A stretch of 64,000 nucleotides of DNA, taken from JAHELQ01 sp965603365 (GTDB taxonomy: Bacteria; Acidobacteriota; Aminicenantia; UBA2199). Location of the stretch: the NCBI GenBank assembly GCA_965603365.1, contig CBFDCR010000002.1:1-64000 (forward strand). The letters are read 5' to 3'. How positions within the stretch are numbered: the stretch's first letter is position 1; each line of letters begins with the position of its first letter. Positions 25,492 to 36,700 of this stretch are shown here, one piece after another. The position numbers and the translations under genes are program-made. Below the pieces are notes generated by a model. It saw nothing but the letters and a program-made list of their open reading frames with translations. It ran no database searches and was not told where the DNA came from.

Positions 25492-28400
25492 CTAAAATCG
25501 GAAATCCTTGTGCTCCTCCGCAAAAATCGGAACCGCGGCTGTCAGGAAATCATGGGCAATACCGATTTTCCCCAACTTCAAGCCCATGTCCCCTGTCACC
25601 TGGCTCAAAATATCGATATAATGTTTTGTGATGCCCTCGGCAGTGGATCGTTTAAACAGGGCGGTGGAATAGGACAGCACGATATCGATATTATCGAATC
25701 CCTCGAGGGCCTCAAAAATCAGATCAAATTTCTGGTTATTCAATTCAGAGGGGGCAAAAGTCAGGCGAGGGCGATCTCCCCCATTATTTTCCCCGCTGTT
25801 TTGTAAAACAAACACCGTATCGAACAACGGATTCCGGTTTCGATCTCCCTGCAGCCCCAGCCTCAAGACCAGATCATCATATTGGTAATCCTGATTCTCA
25901 TAGGCATCGATCGATCTTTTTTTGACCTCCTCCAGGAAGGTCTTAAATGGCCGGCCTTTAGCGGGGCAGCTTCTTATAGCCAGCATGTTGACGAACATAC
26001 CGATGATCTTCTGCAAATCCTCATGACGACGGCCGGCGGTGGGGATTCCCACCACGATGTCCTCCTGGCCGGAATATTTTGACAGTAAGATGGCATAAGC
26101 GGCCAATAAAAAAATACTCAGGGTCACTCCTGTTTCCCGGACCCTTCTCATGATCTTCTCTGTCAGCCTGGCCCCCAGATCAAAATAGATCACATCTCCG
26201 GCAAAGCTCTGCTCCTCTGGCCGTGGATAATCGGTGGGCAAATCCAGCACCGGTATATCTCCCCCAAATGTCGTCAACCAGAAATCCTGCTGTTTTTGGA
26301 GACATCCCCTCCCCTGTTCGGCGTTCTGCCATTCCGAATAGTCTTTATACTGGATTTTCAACGGCGGCAATTGACGCCCCCTATACAACGCCTCAAAACC
26401 CTGGAGCAAAATCCCATGGGAAACGCCGTCGGTAATGATATGGTGCATGTCTATCATGAGCACCAGTCGATCTTCGTCTGTTCTTAAGAATCCCACCCGG
26501 AACAGCGGTACCCTGGATAAATCGAAAGGCCGGATGAACCCCCGGGTAATGTCCTGGGGAATATAACAGGTGGGCCCATCGCCAGGGGAGCGGGAATCGT
26601 AATATTCTATCTCAAAATCCACCCCCTGATGTATCCGCTGGACAGGTTCTTCCCGGATCATATGAAAGGAGGTCCTCAAACTTTCGTGCCGACCGACTAA
26701 GCGGCCAATCGTTTCCCGCACCATCTCCACCTCCGGCTTTTCTGTTAGGGTGATTAGCTGGGGCAAATTGTAGGCCGTACTATTCGTCTCTATTTGCTGG
26801 ATGAAATAGAGCCGCCGCTGGGCAGAGGATAGGGCATAGTAACTTTTTTTCTCCGCCGGCCGGATCTCTTCGTACTTATCTTCCGCTGTTCCCTTAATAT
26901 ATCGGGATAACCCCCTAATGGTAGGCATTTTGAAGACCTCTGCCACCGGTACTTTCACATTAAAGATCCGGTGGATCTTCGCTATCACCTGGATCACATT
27001 TAGAGAGTGCCCCCCCAGTTCATAGAAATTATCGAGGGTGCCGATATGGTCTCTCTCTATCTTTAATATCGTCGACCAGATGTCCACCAGCTTCTTTTCC
27101 ACCGCATCTGTGGGAGCAGTGTACTCGGCGGTGGATGCCGGCATATCCAGGTCCGGTAAGGCTCGCCTGTCGACTTTTCCGTTCACCGTCAACGGAATTT
27201 TGTCTATCTGGCCGAGGCAGCGGGGAATCATGTAGCCGGGCAAACGTTTTTTTAGGAACTCTTTCAAAATCGCAGCCTCCATCTTTTCAGAGGCAGTGAT
27301 ATAGGCGCAGAGGTATTTCTCTCCATCCGGGGATTGTTTCGCCGCCACCACCGCCTGCCGGATCTCTCCTATTTCCAGCAGCAACTTCTCTATCTCTGCC
27401 GGTTCGATCCTGAATCCCCTTATTTTAACCTGGTCATCGATCCGCCCCAAAAATTCGATTTCTCCCCCCGGCAGCCAGCGAGCCAGGTCGCCGGTTCGAT
27501 ACAATCTGTCGCCTGGCCGAAAGGGATTTTCTATAAATCTCTCCCCAGTCAGACTCAAATTATTCATATATCCTCCAGCCACCCCCACGCCGCCGACACA
27601 CATCTCTCCCGGCACCCCTACCGGCTGCAGCCGCCGATATTTGTCGATGATGTAAATTCCCGTATTCCATATGGGACGACCGATCTTGATCCGCCGCTCC
27701 CGCTCCTGGTGCCGGTATAGAGTGGACAATACCGAGGCCTCGGTGACGCCATATTCATGGACAATTTCGATGTCTATACCCTTGCTGGCGGCGAGCGAGA
27801 GTATATCCGGCGGCAATCGATCCCCCGCCAGGGTCACCACCGACAGGGCAGCGGCCTCTGCTTTTGACAGGTTCTCGATAATGGCCCTATACAATACCGG
27901 GACGCTGATAAAATGGCTGGCCCTGTTTTTGCAGATGGCCTCTTTAATTTTCAGTATATCTTTTCTCGCCTCTTCACCCAGGAGTATCACCCTCGCCCCC
28001 GATAGGAGGGGCGTAAAAAAACCGGTTACAAAGCCGTCAAAGGAGCAGGAAAACAACTGCAGTGCCGTTACTCCCGGCTGCAATTGATACTCTTCTACTC
28101 TATATGAAAGCATATTGACCGCACTGCGGTGCGCCACCGCCACCCCCTTTGGTTTTCCCGTTGTACCGGAGGTATAGATCACATAAGCAAGCCGTGACGC
28201 ATCAAACCGCTGTTTCAAATTCATCCCATCTTCTAAATAGATAGTTTTATCAGTGACATCCATGACTTCGATGTTAGGGGGAAACGACAGCGGCAATCCC
28301 TCTCTTTCACAATCTGTTAAAACCAATTCTACGCCGCAGTCTCTAAGCATGTAACGAATCCTGACGTCGGGGCAGTCGAGAGCCAGCGGCAAATAGGCGC

Positions 28401-31400
28401 CGCCGGCTTTCATTATTCCCAGCAGTCCGATAGCCATCGCCAATGAGGCGGGGATTCTAATGCCGATGATGCTGTCAGGCGCCGTGCCCTCTCTTTTAAG
28501 CCTTACTGCCAGTTGGTTGGCCCTCTTATTCAGCTCATTGTATGTCAACTGGCTCCCCTGGAACATCAGCGCCGCATAATCCGGCCTGCATTTCTCCTGG
28601 TCTTCAAATAATTCATGAATCCCCCTGCCGGCCGGGCTGTCGCCCCCGGTATTTAAACAGCCGGCTAAGAGTCTCCGTTTCTCAGCCTCCGGTATCATGT
28701 CTACCGCCGCCAGTTCGATCTCAAAGTCCCCAATCACGGAGGTTACGATCTTCTTAAAATATTTTATAAATCTCTCTATCGTCTCCCTCAAAAAAAGGCC
28801 GGTACAGTATTTCAGGATAAAACAGAGTTTCCCTTCAGACTCAAAGCCCTGCAAAGTAATATCAAACCGTGATATTCCATCTTCAAAATCGTAAGGGGTG
28901 AATTTCAAACCGGGTATTTCACCCGGCTGCATGTCAACATTCTGAAACACAAACATGACATCGAATAAAGGATTCCGGCTGGCATCCCTGGTGGTAACGA
29001 CCTTTTCGACCAGATCTTCAAACTGGTAATCCTGGTTCTCGAAGGCCCGCATGGTCCTCGCCTTCACCTCTCGCACAAAATCTGTAAATGTCCGGTCACC
29101 TGCCGGGAAATTCCTGAGTACCAGGGTGTTTACAAACATACCGATGAGTGGTTCCAGGTCGGCATGACTCCGGTTCGCTATCGGTGTACCCACCACTACT
29201 TCTTCCTGGCCGGTTAGTTTAGATAGTAACACATTGGCCAGTGCCAGCAATACCATAAATAGACTGGCCCCTTCATCCAGGCTGAATTCTCTCAACGCCG
29301 CCGCCTCTTCAGCGCCGATTTCAAAATTGATTTGGGCTCCCTCGAACTCCTGGATTTCCGGTCTTGGATAATCAAGCGGCAGGTTCAGCGGTGAGAGCCT
29401 ACCGTCAAACTCCGTCAGCCAATACTCTTGCTGGGCCTCTATTGAAACTTTTGTCTCCCCTCTATTTTGCCACTCCCCGTAGTCTTTATACTGAATCCTC
29501 AATTCCGTTAACTCTTCCCCCCGATAAAATGCCGTAAACTCCCTGGCCAGAAGCGAAATCGAGGTGGCATCCGATATGATATGATGCATATCCACCATCA
29601 AAAGCTCTTCACCCTCACCCAGGTTGACGAGTCCCACTCTCAACAGCGGCGCCCGGGATAAATCAAAGGGGCGGATGAAGTTTTTGATTAAATCTCTGCC
29701 AATGTTACCGTCACCTGGCTGGCGAATAGTGTCTCCCATGGAGTATTCGATTTCAAAAAAAACGGCGTTATGTATCCTCTGAACCGGTTCCTCCCCCACC
29801 ATCCAGAAAGAAGTGCGAAAGCTTTCATGTCTCTCAATCAACTTCCCAAACGCCTGCTCCAGCCTGTCAAAATCAAGATCGCCCGACAATAGAAATACCG
29901 CCGTTTCGTTGTAATGGATGTTGCCCTCTTCAAATTCCTGCAGGATATACAATCTCTTTTGAGCCGAAGAGAGGGGATAAAATTCCTTTTTTTCTACCGC
30001 CTGTATGCGGATGAACATCTCCTTTCTCTTTGCCTTGATTCGTTCCGCCTGTCTTTCTATGGTGGGGTTTTCAAATATTTCACCGAATGACATCTTCACA
30101 TCAAATTCTCTATGAATCCTGTAAGCCAGGGACATGACGTTTAATGAACTCCCCCCCATCTCAAAAAAATCTTCCCGGACACCTATCTTCTTCATGCCTA
30201 AAATGTCGGCCCAGATCTCCAGGAGCCCACCTTCCATTTCATCCCGCGGCGGCAGGGCATCCGTGGGCTTTGCCTGAAAGGGGTCGGGCAGCAAATCATA
30301 ATCTATTTTTCTATTGGGCTTCCTGGGCAGTTCTCCCATGTTGATGATATAGGCCGGTACCATATAGTCGGGCAGCCTGGTCGATAAATATTCCTTCAAA
30401 ACGTCCGGGGAAAATTCTCCCGGTATGTCGCCGACTACATAAGCGAACAATAATTCAATGTTTTTTGCCGTCTCTCTCCTGGTGACAACGGCTTCCCTTA
30501 CCATTGGATGTTTGACCAATTCCCGTTCTATCTCTTCCGGCTCTATCCGGTGTCCCCTTACTTTTACCTGACGGTCCACCCGCCCCAATAGCTCGATGTT
30601 GCCGTCGGGCAAGAATCTACCGAAGTCACCGGTTTTAAATAAGATATCATCGGGATCTTTATTAAAAGGATTCTTTATAAACTTCTCCCCGGTTAACCCG
30701 GGATTATTACAATAGCCAAAAGTCCTGTAGGGTGTGCGAATGTAGATCTCCCCGGCAGCCCCTCGGCTGCAAATATTCATGCTTTCATCCAGGATGATCA
30801 CCCGGTTGCCCCGGATGGGGGTGCCCACCGGGACCCGGCTGCGGTCGGCGTCTTCTTTGTGTATAAAATAGCAGGTGTTAAGTATCGTTGTCTCGGTGGT
30901 GCCGTACAGGTTAACAATCCGAATCCGTTCATCCAGGATTTCATACCAATATTTCAGGTCTGACGGAAAAATCTTTTCCCCCGACAGGACCACATATTTG
31001 AGGTGGGGAAAGCGGGAGGGCGCTATTTTACCGCCGCTTAGTATCCTGAACACATGGGGAACACAATGAATGATGTTGATGTTCGACCTTTCCACCCAAT
31101 TTCTCAACGCCTCAGGGGTCAGGATACGTTTAAAATCCAGGGGGATACAGAGGGTTCCCCCCGAGAGAAAATTAACAAAGATCTCCTTTAAAAAGGCATC
31201 GGAGGTGGTGGCAAATTGACTCATCCGGACGCCTTTGCTCACCTGGAAGGTATCGATCTCCCAGCGGCAGTAATGCAATAAGCTCCTGTTTTTGCCGATG
31301 ATGGCCCTGGGTTCACCGGTGGTGCCGGAAGTAAAATACACATATATTTTATCTTCCGGGGAATACTCTACCTTCGGCCTCCCCTGCCAATCCCGATTTT

Positions 31401-31812
31401 GCCTGTTATTAAATAAATTATCAAGGGCAGCAAAATCGATCTTTCGATTCTCTTTCGAACAATGCCCGGCATATCCCCGGTATTCACGGTCTATAAACAA
31501 AAAATCTAAGGAGATGAGCTCAATCAACCTGTCCAATCTATCCGTCGGGTTGGTGGGATCTAAAGGTACAAAGGCACAGCCCGCCTTTAAGATGCCGATC
31601 ATGGCGCCTATAAATTCTACTCTATCGACCGCCAGGATACCGATGAACCTCTCCCTGCCCATCCCCCGCCGGAGAAGCCAGTGGGCAATATAATTGGACC
31701 TTTCATCAAACTCAGCGTAGGTGATAAATTTCTCTCCGTATTCAATGATCACATGATCCCGATGTCTGCTCAGACTGTCGCCGAGTACATTCTGAAGTAT
31801 ATTGCTCTCCAT
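25492..31812 (-). CDS. NRPS: A-PCP-C-A-PCP-C, ending in D-F-R-F
   Basis: 2106 residues from the ATG at 31812, chosen for AAGGAG six bases upstream; an ATG at 31842 would overlap the asparagine synthase gene. It begins directly with an A domain (10-505; TSGTTGEPRA; code by eye D-A-K-H-V-S-L-I-L, no clear assignment; A10 NRK with K502), then PCP (EMGGSSL, S556), C (605-1030, HHIISDA variant with A in place of G), A2 (1040-1510; code D-G-T-S-T-A-E-V-L, similar to one Tyr code, low confidence), PCP (ELGGHSL) and a full C (HHIITDG). It ends EEHKDFRF. There is no epimerisation domain. In C1 the catalytic motif reads HHIISDAT rather than HHxxxDG; the catalytic His is present. It adds two residues to the chain and hands it to the next half-C protein. 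Confidence 0.93.
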   Translation of the reverse strand: MESNILQNVLGDSLSRHRDHVIIEYGEKFITYAEFDERSNYIAHWLLRRGMGRERFIGILAVDRVEFIGAMIGILKAGCAFVPLDPTNPTDRLDRLIELISLDFLFIDREYRGYAGHCSKENRKIDFAALDNLFNNRQNRDWQGRPKVEYSPEDKIYVYFTSGTTGEPRAIIGKNRSLLHYCRWEIDTFQVSKGVRMSQFATTSDAFLKEIFVNFLSGGTLCIPLDFKRILTPEALRNWVERSNINIIHCVPHVFRILSGGKIAPSRFPHLKYVVLSGEKIFPSDLKYWYEILDERIRIVNLYGTTETTILNTCYFIHKEDADRSRVPVGTPIRGNRVIILDESMNICSRGAAGEIYIRTPYRTFGYCNNPGLTGEKFIKNPFNKDPDDILFKTGDFGRFLPDGNIELLGRVDRQVKVRGHRIEPEEIERELVKHPMVREAVVTRRETAKNIELLFAYVVGDIPGEFSPDVLKEYLSTRLPDYMVPAYIINMGELPRKPNRKIDYDLLPDPFQAKPTDALPPRDEMEGGLLEIWADILGMKKIGVREDFFEMGGSSLNVMSLAYRIHREFDVKMSFGEIFENPTIERQAERIKAKRKEMFIRIQAVEKKEFYPLSSAQKRLYILQEFEEGNIHYNETAVFLLSGDLDFDRLEQAFGKLIERHESFRTSFWMVGEEPVQRIHNAVFFEIEYSMGDTIRQPGDGNIGRDLIKNFIRPFDLSRAPLLRVGLVNLGEGEELLMVDMHHIISDATSISLLAREFTAFYRGEELTELRIQYKDYGEWQNRGETKVSIEAQQEYWLTEFDGRLSPLNLPLDYPRPEIQEFEGAQINFEIGAEEAAALREFSLDEGASLFMVLLALANVLLSKLTGQEEVVVGTPIANRSHADLEPLIGMFVNTLVLRNFPAGDRTFTDFVREVKARTMRAFENQDYQFEDLVEKVVTTRDASRNPLFDVMFVFQNVDMQPGEIPGLKFTPYDFEDGISRFDITLQGFESEGKLCFILKYCTGLFLRETIERFIKYFKKIVTSVIGDFEIELAAVDMIPEAEKRRLLAGCLNTGGDSPAGRGIHELFEDQEKCRPDYAALMFQGSQLTYNELNKRANQLAVRLKREGTAPDSIIGIRIPASLAMAIGLLGIMKAGGAYLPLALDCPDVRIRYMLRDCGVELVLTDCEREGLPLSFPPNIEVMDVTDKTIYLEDGMNLKQRFDASRLAYVIYTSGTTGKPKGVAVAHRSAVNMLSYRVEEYQLQPGVTALQLFSCSFDGFVTGFFTPLLSGARVILLGEEARKDILKIKEAICKNRASHFISVPVLYRAIIENLSKAEAAALSVVTLAGDRLPPDILSLAASKGIDIEIVHEYGVTEASVLSTLYRHQERERRIKIGRPIWNTGIYIIDKYRRLQPVGVPGEMCVGGVGVAGGYMNNLSLTGERFIENPFRPGDRLYRTGDLARWLPGGEIEFLGRIDDQVKIRGFRIEPAEIEKLLLEIGEIRQAVVAAKQSPDGEKYLCAYITASEKMEAAILKEFLKKRLPGYMIPRCLGQIDKIPLTVNGKVDRRALPDLDMPASTAEYTAPTDAVEKKLVDIWSTILKIERDHIGTLDNFYELGGHSLNVIQVIAKIHRIFNVKVPVAEVFKMPTIRGLSRYIKGTAEDKYEEIRPAEKKSYYALSSAQRRLYFIQQIETNSTAYNLPQLITLTEKPEVEMVRETIGRLVGRHESLRTSFHMIREEPVQRIHQGVDFEIEYYDSRSPGDGPTCYIPQDITRGFIRPFDLSRVPLFRVGFLRTDEDRLVLMIDMHHIITDGVSHGILLQGFEALYRGRQLPPLKIQYKDYSEWQNAEQGRGCLQKQQDFWLTTFGGDIPVLDLPTDYPRPEEQSFAGDVIYFDLGARLTEKIMRRVRETGVTLSIFLLAAYAILLSKYSGQEDIVVGIPTAGRRHEDLQKIIGMFVNMLAIRSCPAKGRPFKTFLEEVKKRSIDAYENQDYQYDDLVLRLGLQGDRNRNPLFDTVFVLQNSGENNGGDRPRLTFAPSELNNQKFDLIFEALEGFDNIDIVLSYSTALFKRSTAEGITKHYIDILSQVTGDMGLKLGKIGIAHDFLTAAVPIFAEEHKDFRF

Positions 31813-31818
31813 ATCAAT

Positions 31819-31824
31819 CTCCTT
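31819..31824 (-). promoter_or_regulatory. Ribosome site (AAGGAG) deciding the NRPS start at 31812
   Basis: AAGGAG overlaps the stop codon region of the asparagine synthase gene and lies six bases before ATG 31812-31810, so the NRPS starts ten bases after that stop. Confidence 0.7.
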
Positions 31825-33709
31825 ATGGCATCGAAAACTCACTCAAAGGGGGTATCTTAAACTCTTCGAGAAATATCCCGAAGGTAATGACGATTATTAA
31901 CAAATCACTTTCATAGGGAATATTCAACCTGAATTTTTCGTGGGTATATTGTTCTTTTAACTTCTCAACGGTATGGGGATTAAAATACCCCTGTCTTTTG
32001 ATGGTTTCAAAGGATAATAAATCATGAATATACTCGATATCTCTTTTAAGCAAATAAGGACTACCGGGTGCATGGAAGGCAAATTTCTCCCTCCTTATAA
32101 TCTCTGCCGGGATCATATCACGGGCCACTCTCTTTAAAATGTACTTCTCTTCATACTCTTTTAATTTTAACCCCGGCGGGATCCCGGCAGCAAATTCAAC
32201 CAGGTTCTTATCCAGGAAAGGATAGCGCGCTTCTACCGAATTGGCATAAGCCATGCGGTCCCCATGGTCGGCAATGAGGTGGCTGACCAGCCGCAGCTTA
32301 TAATCCAGGTAGGACCGTTTATGAAGGATATCCCTATTGGCCAGCCTCTCTTTATTCACTACGCCATGCTTCAGGCAGTCGAATTCCCCATATAACTCGT
32401 TAAGATGATCCGAATAGAGGGCCTTCTTTATTTTTTGCATCTCACCCTGGTTGATTTCAAAATATAAATTTTCATCCCCCCAGATCTCCCCATTTATTTT
32501 GCGTTCCCTTAGAGACTCCTGGGAGAGGCATCGATTCCGCATCTGTCTGAAGCGGTCAAATTTATAGCCCGGGTAACCGGCAAACCACTCATCGGCCCCT
32601 TCCCCTACCAGTACCACCTTGATATTCCGGGCCCGGGCCGATTCAGACAGTGCCAGCGAAGCGGTATTGTAGGTCTCCTTTAACGGATACTCGGCATGAT
32701 AAACGACTCTTCTTAATCTCCGGCTGATATCGGCAAACAAAAACAACTTTTCAAAATGGTGGGATTGAATAAAATCGGCCATGATTCTCTGATACCTGAC
32801 CTCGGATTTATCCTTTTCCTCAAAATCGACAGAGAATGAATATCTTTTGATATGAGGTGTCAATTCCCTGACCTTAGCGGCCACAATCGATGAATCCAGG
32901 CCGCCGCTGATATAGAATCCCACCGGCACATCGGCCCTTAACCGCAGCCGCACCGATTGGCCGATCAACTCGGCCAATCCTTCAATATAGTAATTTTCGT
33001 CTTCCCTGAAAGCGATATGGCCGATTTCAGGATACACCAGGTCCCAATATTCAACACTTTTAATATGATCGGAATCCCGGGCCATCAAATAATGCCCATT
33101 TTCGAGGCCGTGGATGTTCTTAAACATGGTCCTGGAACCAATCAAGGCGGGGAATGAAAAAATTTGATCCAAACCCACCAGATCCAATTCAATCTCGACC
33201 TGTGGATGTTCCAATATTGCCTTGATTTCAGAGGCAAAAACGAATACCCCATCAATCGTCGTATAAAAAAAGGGGATAATACCGAAGTGATCGCGGGCGC
33301 AAAAGAGCCGGTGTTGTCTAAAATCATAAATGGCAAAGGCAAATTGCCCGTTCAGTTGATTAAGGAATTCTAACCCTTTCTCCTCGTAAAGATGAATAAT
33401 CACCTCCACATCGGTTCCGGTCTTGAATGTATGTCCCCTCCCCTCCAACTCCTGCCGCAGTTCTATATAATTAAAAATCTCTCCGTTGCAAATCATGATG
33501 AGGGAATCATCCTCGTTGTATATCGGCTGCATTCCACCCTCCAGGTCGATGATACTCAACCTGGTGAAACCCAGGGCAATATTTTCGCCGAGAAAATAAT
33601 TCCGGCCGTCGGGTCCCCGGTGCCGGATCTTTTCGGTCATCCTTTGAATGGTAGAGGCATCGACCCTTTTTTTCTCTTTTAGATCAATAATCCCACAGAT
33701 GCCGCACAT
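31823..33709 (-). CDS. Glutamine-hydrolysing asparagine synthase (AsnB-type)
   Basis: 628 residues. Class II glutamine amidotransferase domain 1-210: C2 immediately after Met (MCGICG) is the nucleophile and fixes the start; RLSIIDL, CNGEIFNY and a GTDVEVI stretch bind glutamine. The synthase domain follows, with the ATP-pyrophosphate loop SGGLDSS and GEGADEWFAGYPGY. It makes ammonia from glutamine and amidates an adenylated beta-carboxylate, classically Asp to Asn. Such genes inside peptide clusters either supply Asn or amidate the product; here the last module has an Asp code and another looks Glu-like, so amidation of a side chain or terminus is possible. It ends LSEFSMP. A ribosome site AAAGGAGA lies about 11 bases upstream of the ATG. 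Gaps to both NRPS neighbours are short (25 and 10 bases), so it is co-transcribed. Confidence 0.93.
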   Translation of the reverse strand: MCGICGIIDLKEKKRVDASTIQRMTEKIRHRGPDGRNYFLGENIALGFTRLSIIDLEGGMQPIYNEDDSLIMICNGEIFNYIELRQELEGRGHTFKTGTDVEVIIHLYEEKGLEFLNQLNGQFAFAIYDFRQHRLFCARDHFGIIPFFYTTIDGVFVFASEIKAILEHPQVEIELDLVGLDQIFSFPALIGSRTMFKNIHGLENGHYLMARDSDHIKSVEYWDLVYPEIGHIAFREDENYYIEGLAELIGQSVRLRLRADVPVGFYISGGLDSSIVAAKVRELTPHIKRYSFSVDFEEKDKSEVRYQRIMADFIQSHHFEKLFLFADISRRLRRVVYHAEYPLKETYNTASLALSESARARNIKVVLVGEGADEWFAGYPGYKFDRFRQMRNRCLSQESLRERKINGEIWGDENLYFEINQGEMQKIKKALYSDHLNELYGEFDCLKHGVVNKERLANRDILHKRSYLDYKLRLVSHLIADHGDRMAYANSVEARYPFLDKNLVEFAAGIPPGLKLKEYEEKYILKRVARDMIPAEIIRREKFAFHAPGSPYLLKRDIEYIHDLLSFETIKRQGYFNPHTVEKLKEQYTHEKFRLNIPYESDLLIIVITFGIFLEEFKIPPLSEFSMP

Positions 33710-33734
33710 CTCTTAAACTTCTCCTTTACGGGTT

Positions 33735-36700
33735 TTAGTCCTCTTCCAGGTCTTCCGTCAGGTGGGTCAATATTTCATCCTTTTCGGCCCCATCGATAAA
33801 TTCCATTTCAGCCAGCTTCACATCCGGCTTGTTTAAAATAGAGGCAGTGATACGCTTGAAGTCCCTGATAAACCACTCGAGGGTCTCCGGCTTAAAGAGG
33901 CTCGTCTTGTACGTAACCGTAAACAGGAGTTCTTCCCCTTCTTCCTGGGCGATCCAATGGAGGTCAAATTTAGATATCCTGAATTCATATTCAAAGGCTG
34001 CGATCTTTAAGCCGGGAATTTCTACTTCCGGTTCGTTGATATTGTTCAAGGCAAACACCACATCGAAAAGCGGATTTCGCCCCAAATCTTTATTCCCCAT
34101 CTTCCGTTCTACCAACTTTTCAAAGGGATAATCCTGGTTTTCAAAGGCCGCCAATGTCCGGCTGTTCACCTCAGCCAAAAACCCCTTAAAGGTCTTCTCT
34201 TGGGCCGGGAAGTTGCGCAGGGCCAATGTATTCAAGAACATACCGATTATATTTTTCAAATCATCATGCCGTCGGCCCGCGGTATAGGTGCCCACAATGA
34301 TGTCCTGCTGCCCGGTCTCCCTGTAAAGAAATACGTAATAAATCGTTAGGAGCAAGATAAATAGGGATACCCCCTCTGAAACCGCCAACGCCTTCAGTCG
34401 GCCTGTATCATCCTGACCCAGTCTAAAGTAGAGCCGTCTGCCGCTAAAATCCTGCGAAGAGGGCCGCCGGTAATCGACCGGCAGATTCAACAGCGGCAGC
34501 TTTCCCTTAAACTGTTCCAACCAGTAGCTTTCCTGCAAACGGAGTCCCTGTTCCTGCTGAGAATAGTACCATTCCACGAAATCTATATACCGTAAACGCA
34601 GTCCCGGCAGCGGCTCATCATTATATCGGGCCATAAATTCACCAATGAGCACCGCCCTGGAGATACCGTCGGAAATGATATGGTGCAGATCCACCATCAG
34701 GATCGATTTACCCTCCCCCAACCCGGCCACCCCGGTCCTGATGAGGGGTGGACGGCCCAAATGAAAGGGCCGGATAAAAAGATCAATCATTTTTTTTGCC
34801 TTTTGAGAAGGCCCTGAATCATAGTATTCTATTTCAAAATTCACGGCCCGATGTATCTTCTGTACAGGCTTACCGTCAATTTCCAGAAACGATGTTCTCA
34901 GGCTTTCATGTCGAAGTATTAAATCCCGGAAAATCCTCTCTAACTGCCCTCGATCAACCTCACCTTTCAGGGCCAACACCTCCGGCATATTGTAAGCCGT
35001 GGTTTGGGGCTCCATCTGCCACAGGATATACAACCGCCTCTGGGCTGGGGAGAGGGCATAATATTCCTTCTGTTCTGCCGGCTGAATCGGTTGATAATAA
35101 AAAGTTCTGGCCGCCCTCACCAGACCGGATAAATGGCTTATGGTGGGCTGCCTGAACATCTCGCCTAAGGTAATTTTTACATTAAATACCTTATGGATCC
35201 TGGCTATTAAAACGGTGGCCCTCAATGAATGGCCGCCCAATTGGAAAAAATTGGAATCTGTGCCGATGGCATCCATATCCATTCCCAAAACCTCCGCCCA
35301 CATTTCCAGCAGTCTGGCTTCCACATGATCGACCGGCGCTCGATAACCCGCTCCCTTTAGGCCGTGCGGAGACGGCAGGGCCCCTTTATCGACTTTCCCG
35401 TTGACCGTTACCGGAATCTTCTCTACCGGGACGAAATACGACGGTATCATGTACCCGGGCAAGGCGGCACTTAAATATTCCCGGAGAGAGGCAAATTTGA
35501 TCTCCCCCTCGGCCACAATGTAGGCACACAGATACTTATCACCCCCCTCATCCCTGGGTATCACCACTGCCTCTTTTATGGTATCACAGCTTAACAGTTG
35601 ACTCTCTATTTCACCCGGTTCCACCCTGAAGCCCCTGATTTTGACCTGGCTGTCTAGCCTGCCTAAAAATTCTATATTGCCGTCCGGCAGCCACCTGGCA
35701 AGATCCCCCGATTTATATAACCTGCCTTTCCGGCCAAAGGGGTCCAAAATAAATTTCTCCTCCGTCAGTTCCCCTTTGCCCACATAGCCTCTCCCCACCT
35801 GAACACCGCCGATACATAACTCACCGGTTACACCTACCGGCAGCGGATGACCGCTCCTGTCTACTATATATACCCGGGTATTTAAAATGGGTTTACCGAT
35901 GGTGGGAAGTTCGGCGATATTTTCCTCTTCAGGGTGAATAGTCAGGGCTGTCACTACATGGGTTTCAGAGGGCCCATAATGATTATGAAAATAGACGCCA
36001 TTTTTCCTTAAATAGTCCCTGAAATGGGGACTGATGACCACCTGCTCCCCCCCGGTCTGAATATGGGCCACACAACCGGGAATAGCCCGGATATAGGCGG
36101 GATCACTGAACAGTACTTTTAAAAAGGACATGGGCAAAAATAGTGTCATGATCTCATTTTTTTCTACTACCATTAACAGTTCCAAAATATCTGCCTGGGT
36201 GTCTCTATCGATTAAATATAGAGTGCCGCCCCCCAACAATGCACAAAATATCTCATGAAACGATGCGTCAAAACCTATCGAATGAAACTGAAGGATTTTC
36301 CGGCAGTCTATGGTTGTATGGCGATGGTCAAAGGTGATCAGGTTGGCCACGTTCCTGTGCTCTAACATTACCCCTTTGGGTTTACCGGTGGAACCGGAGG
36401 TATAGATCACATAGACAAGATCCCGCCCCCGATGAGTCAGGTCCAAATTGACACCATCCTCCCCCACAACCCGATCATCGTAAAACTTTATATCGATGAC
36501 TTCAATACCTGGCGGTATATGGACCGTCAATCGCTCTCCTTCATAATGGCTGAGCAGCAGTTTGGCCTGGCTGTCGTTCAACATATACCCTATCCGCTCC
36601 TGCGGATAGTCCAGATCTACCGGCAAGTACGCTCCCCCCGCTTTCAATATGGCCAGCACACCGATAATCATCTCAAAAGATCTCTCTGCCATTAAGCCAA

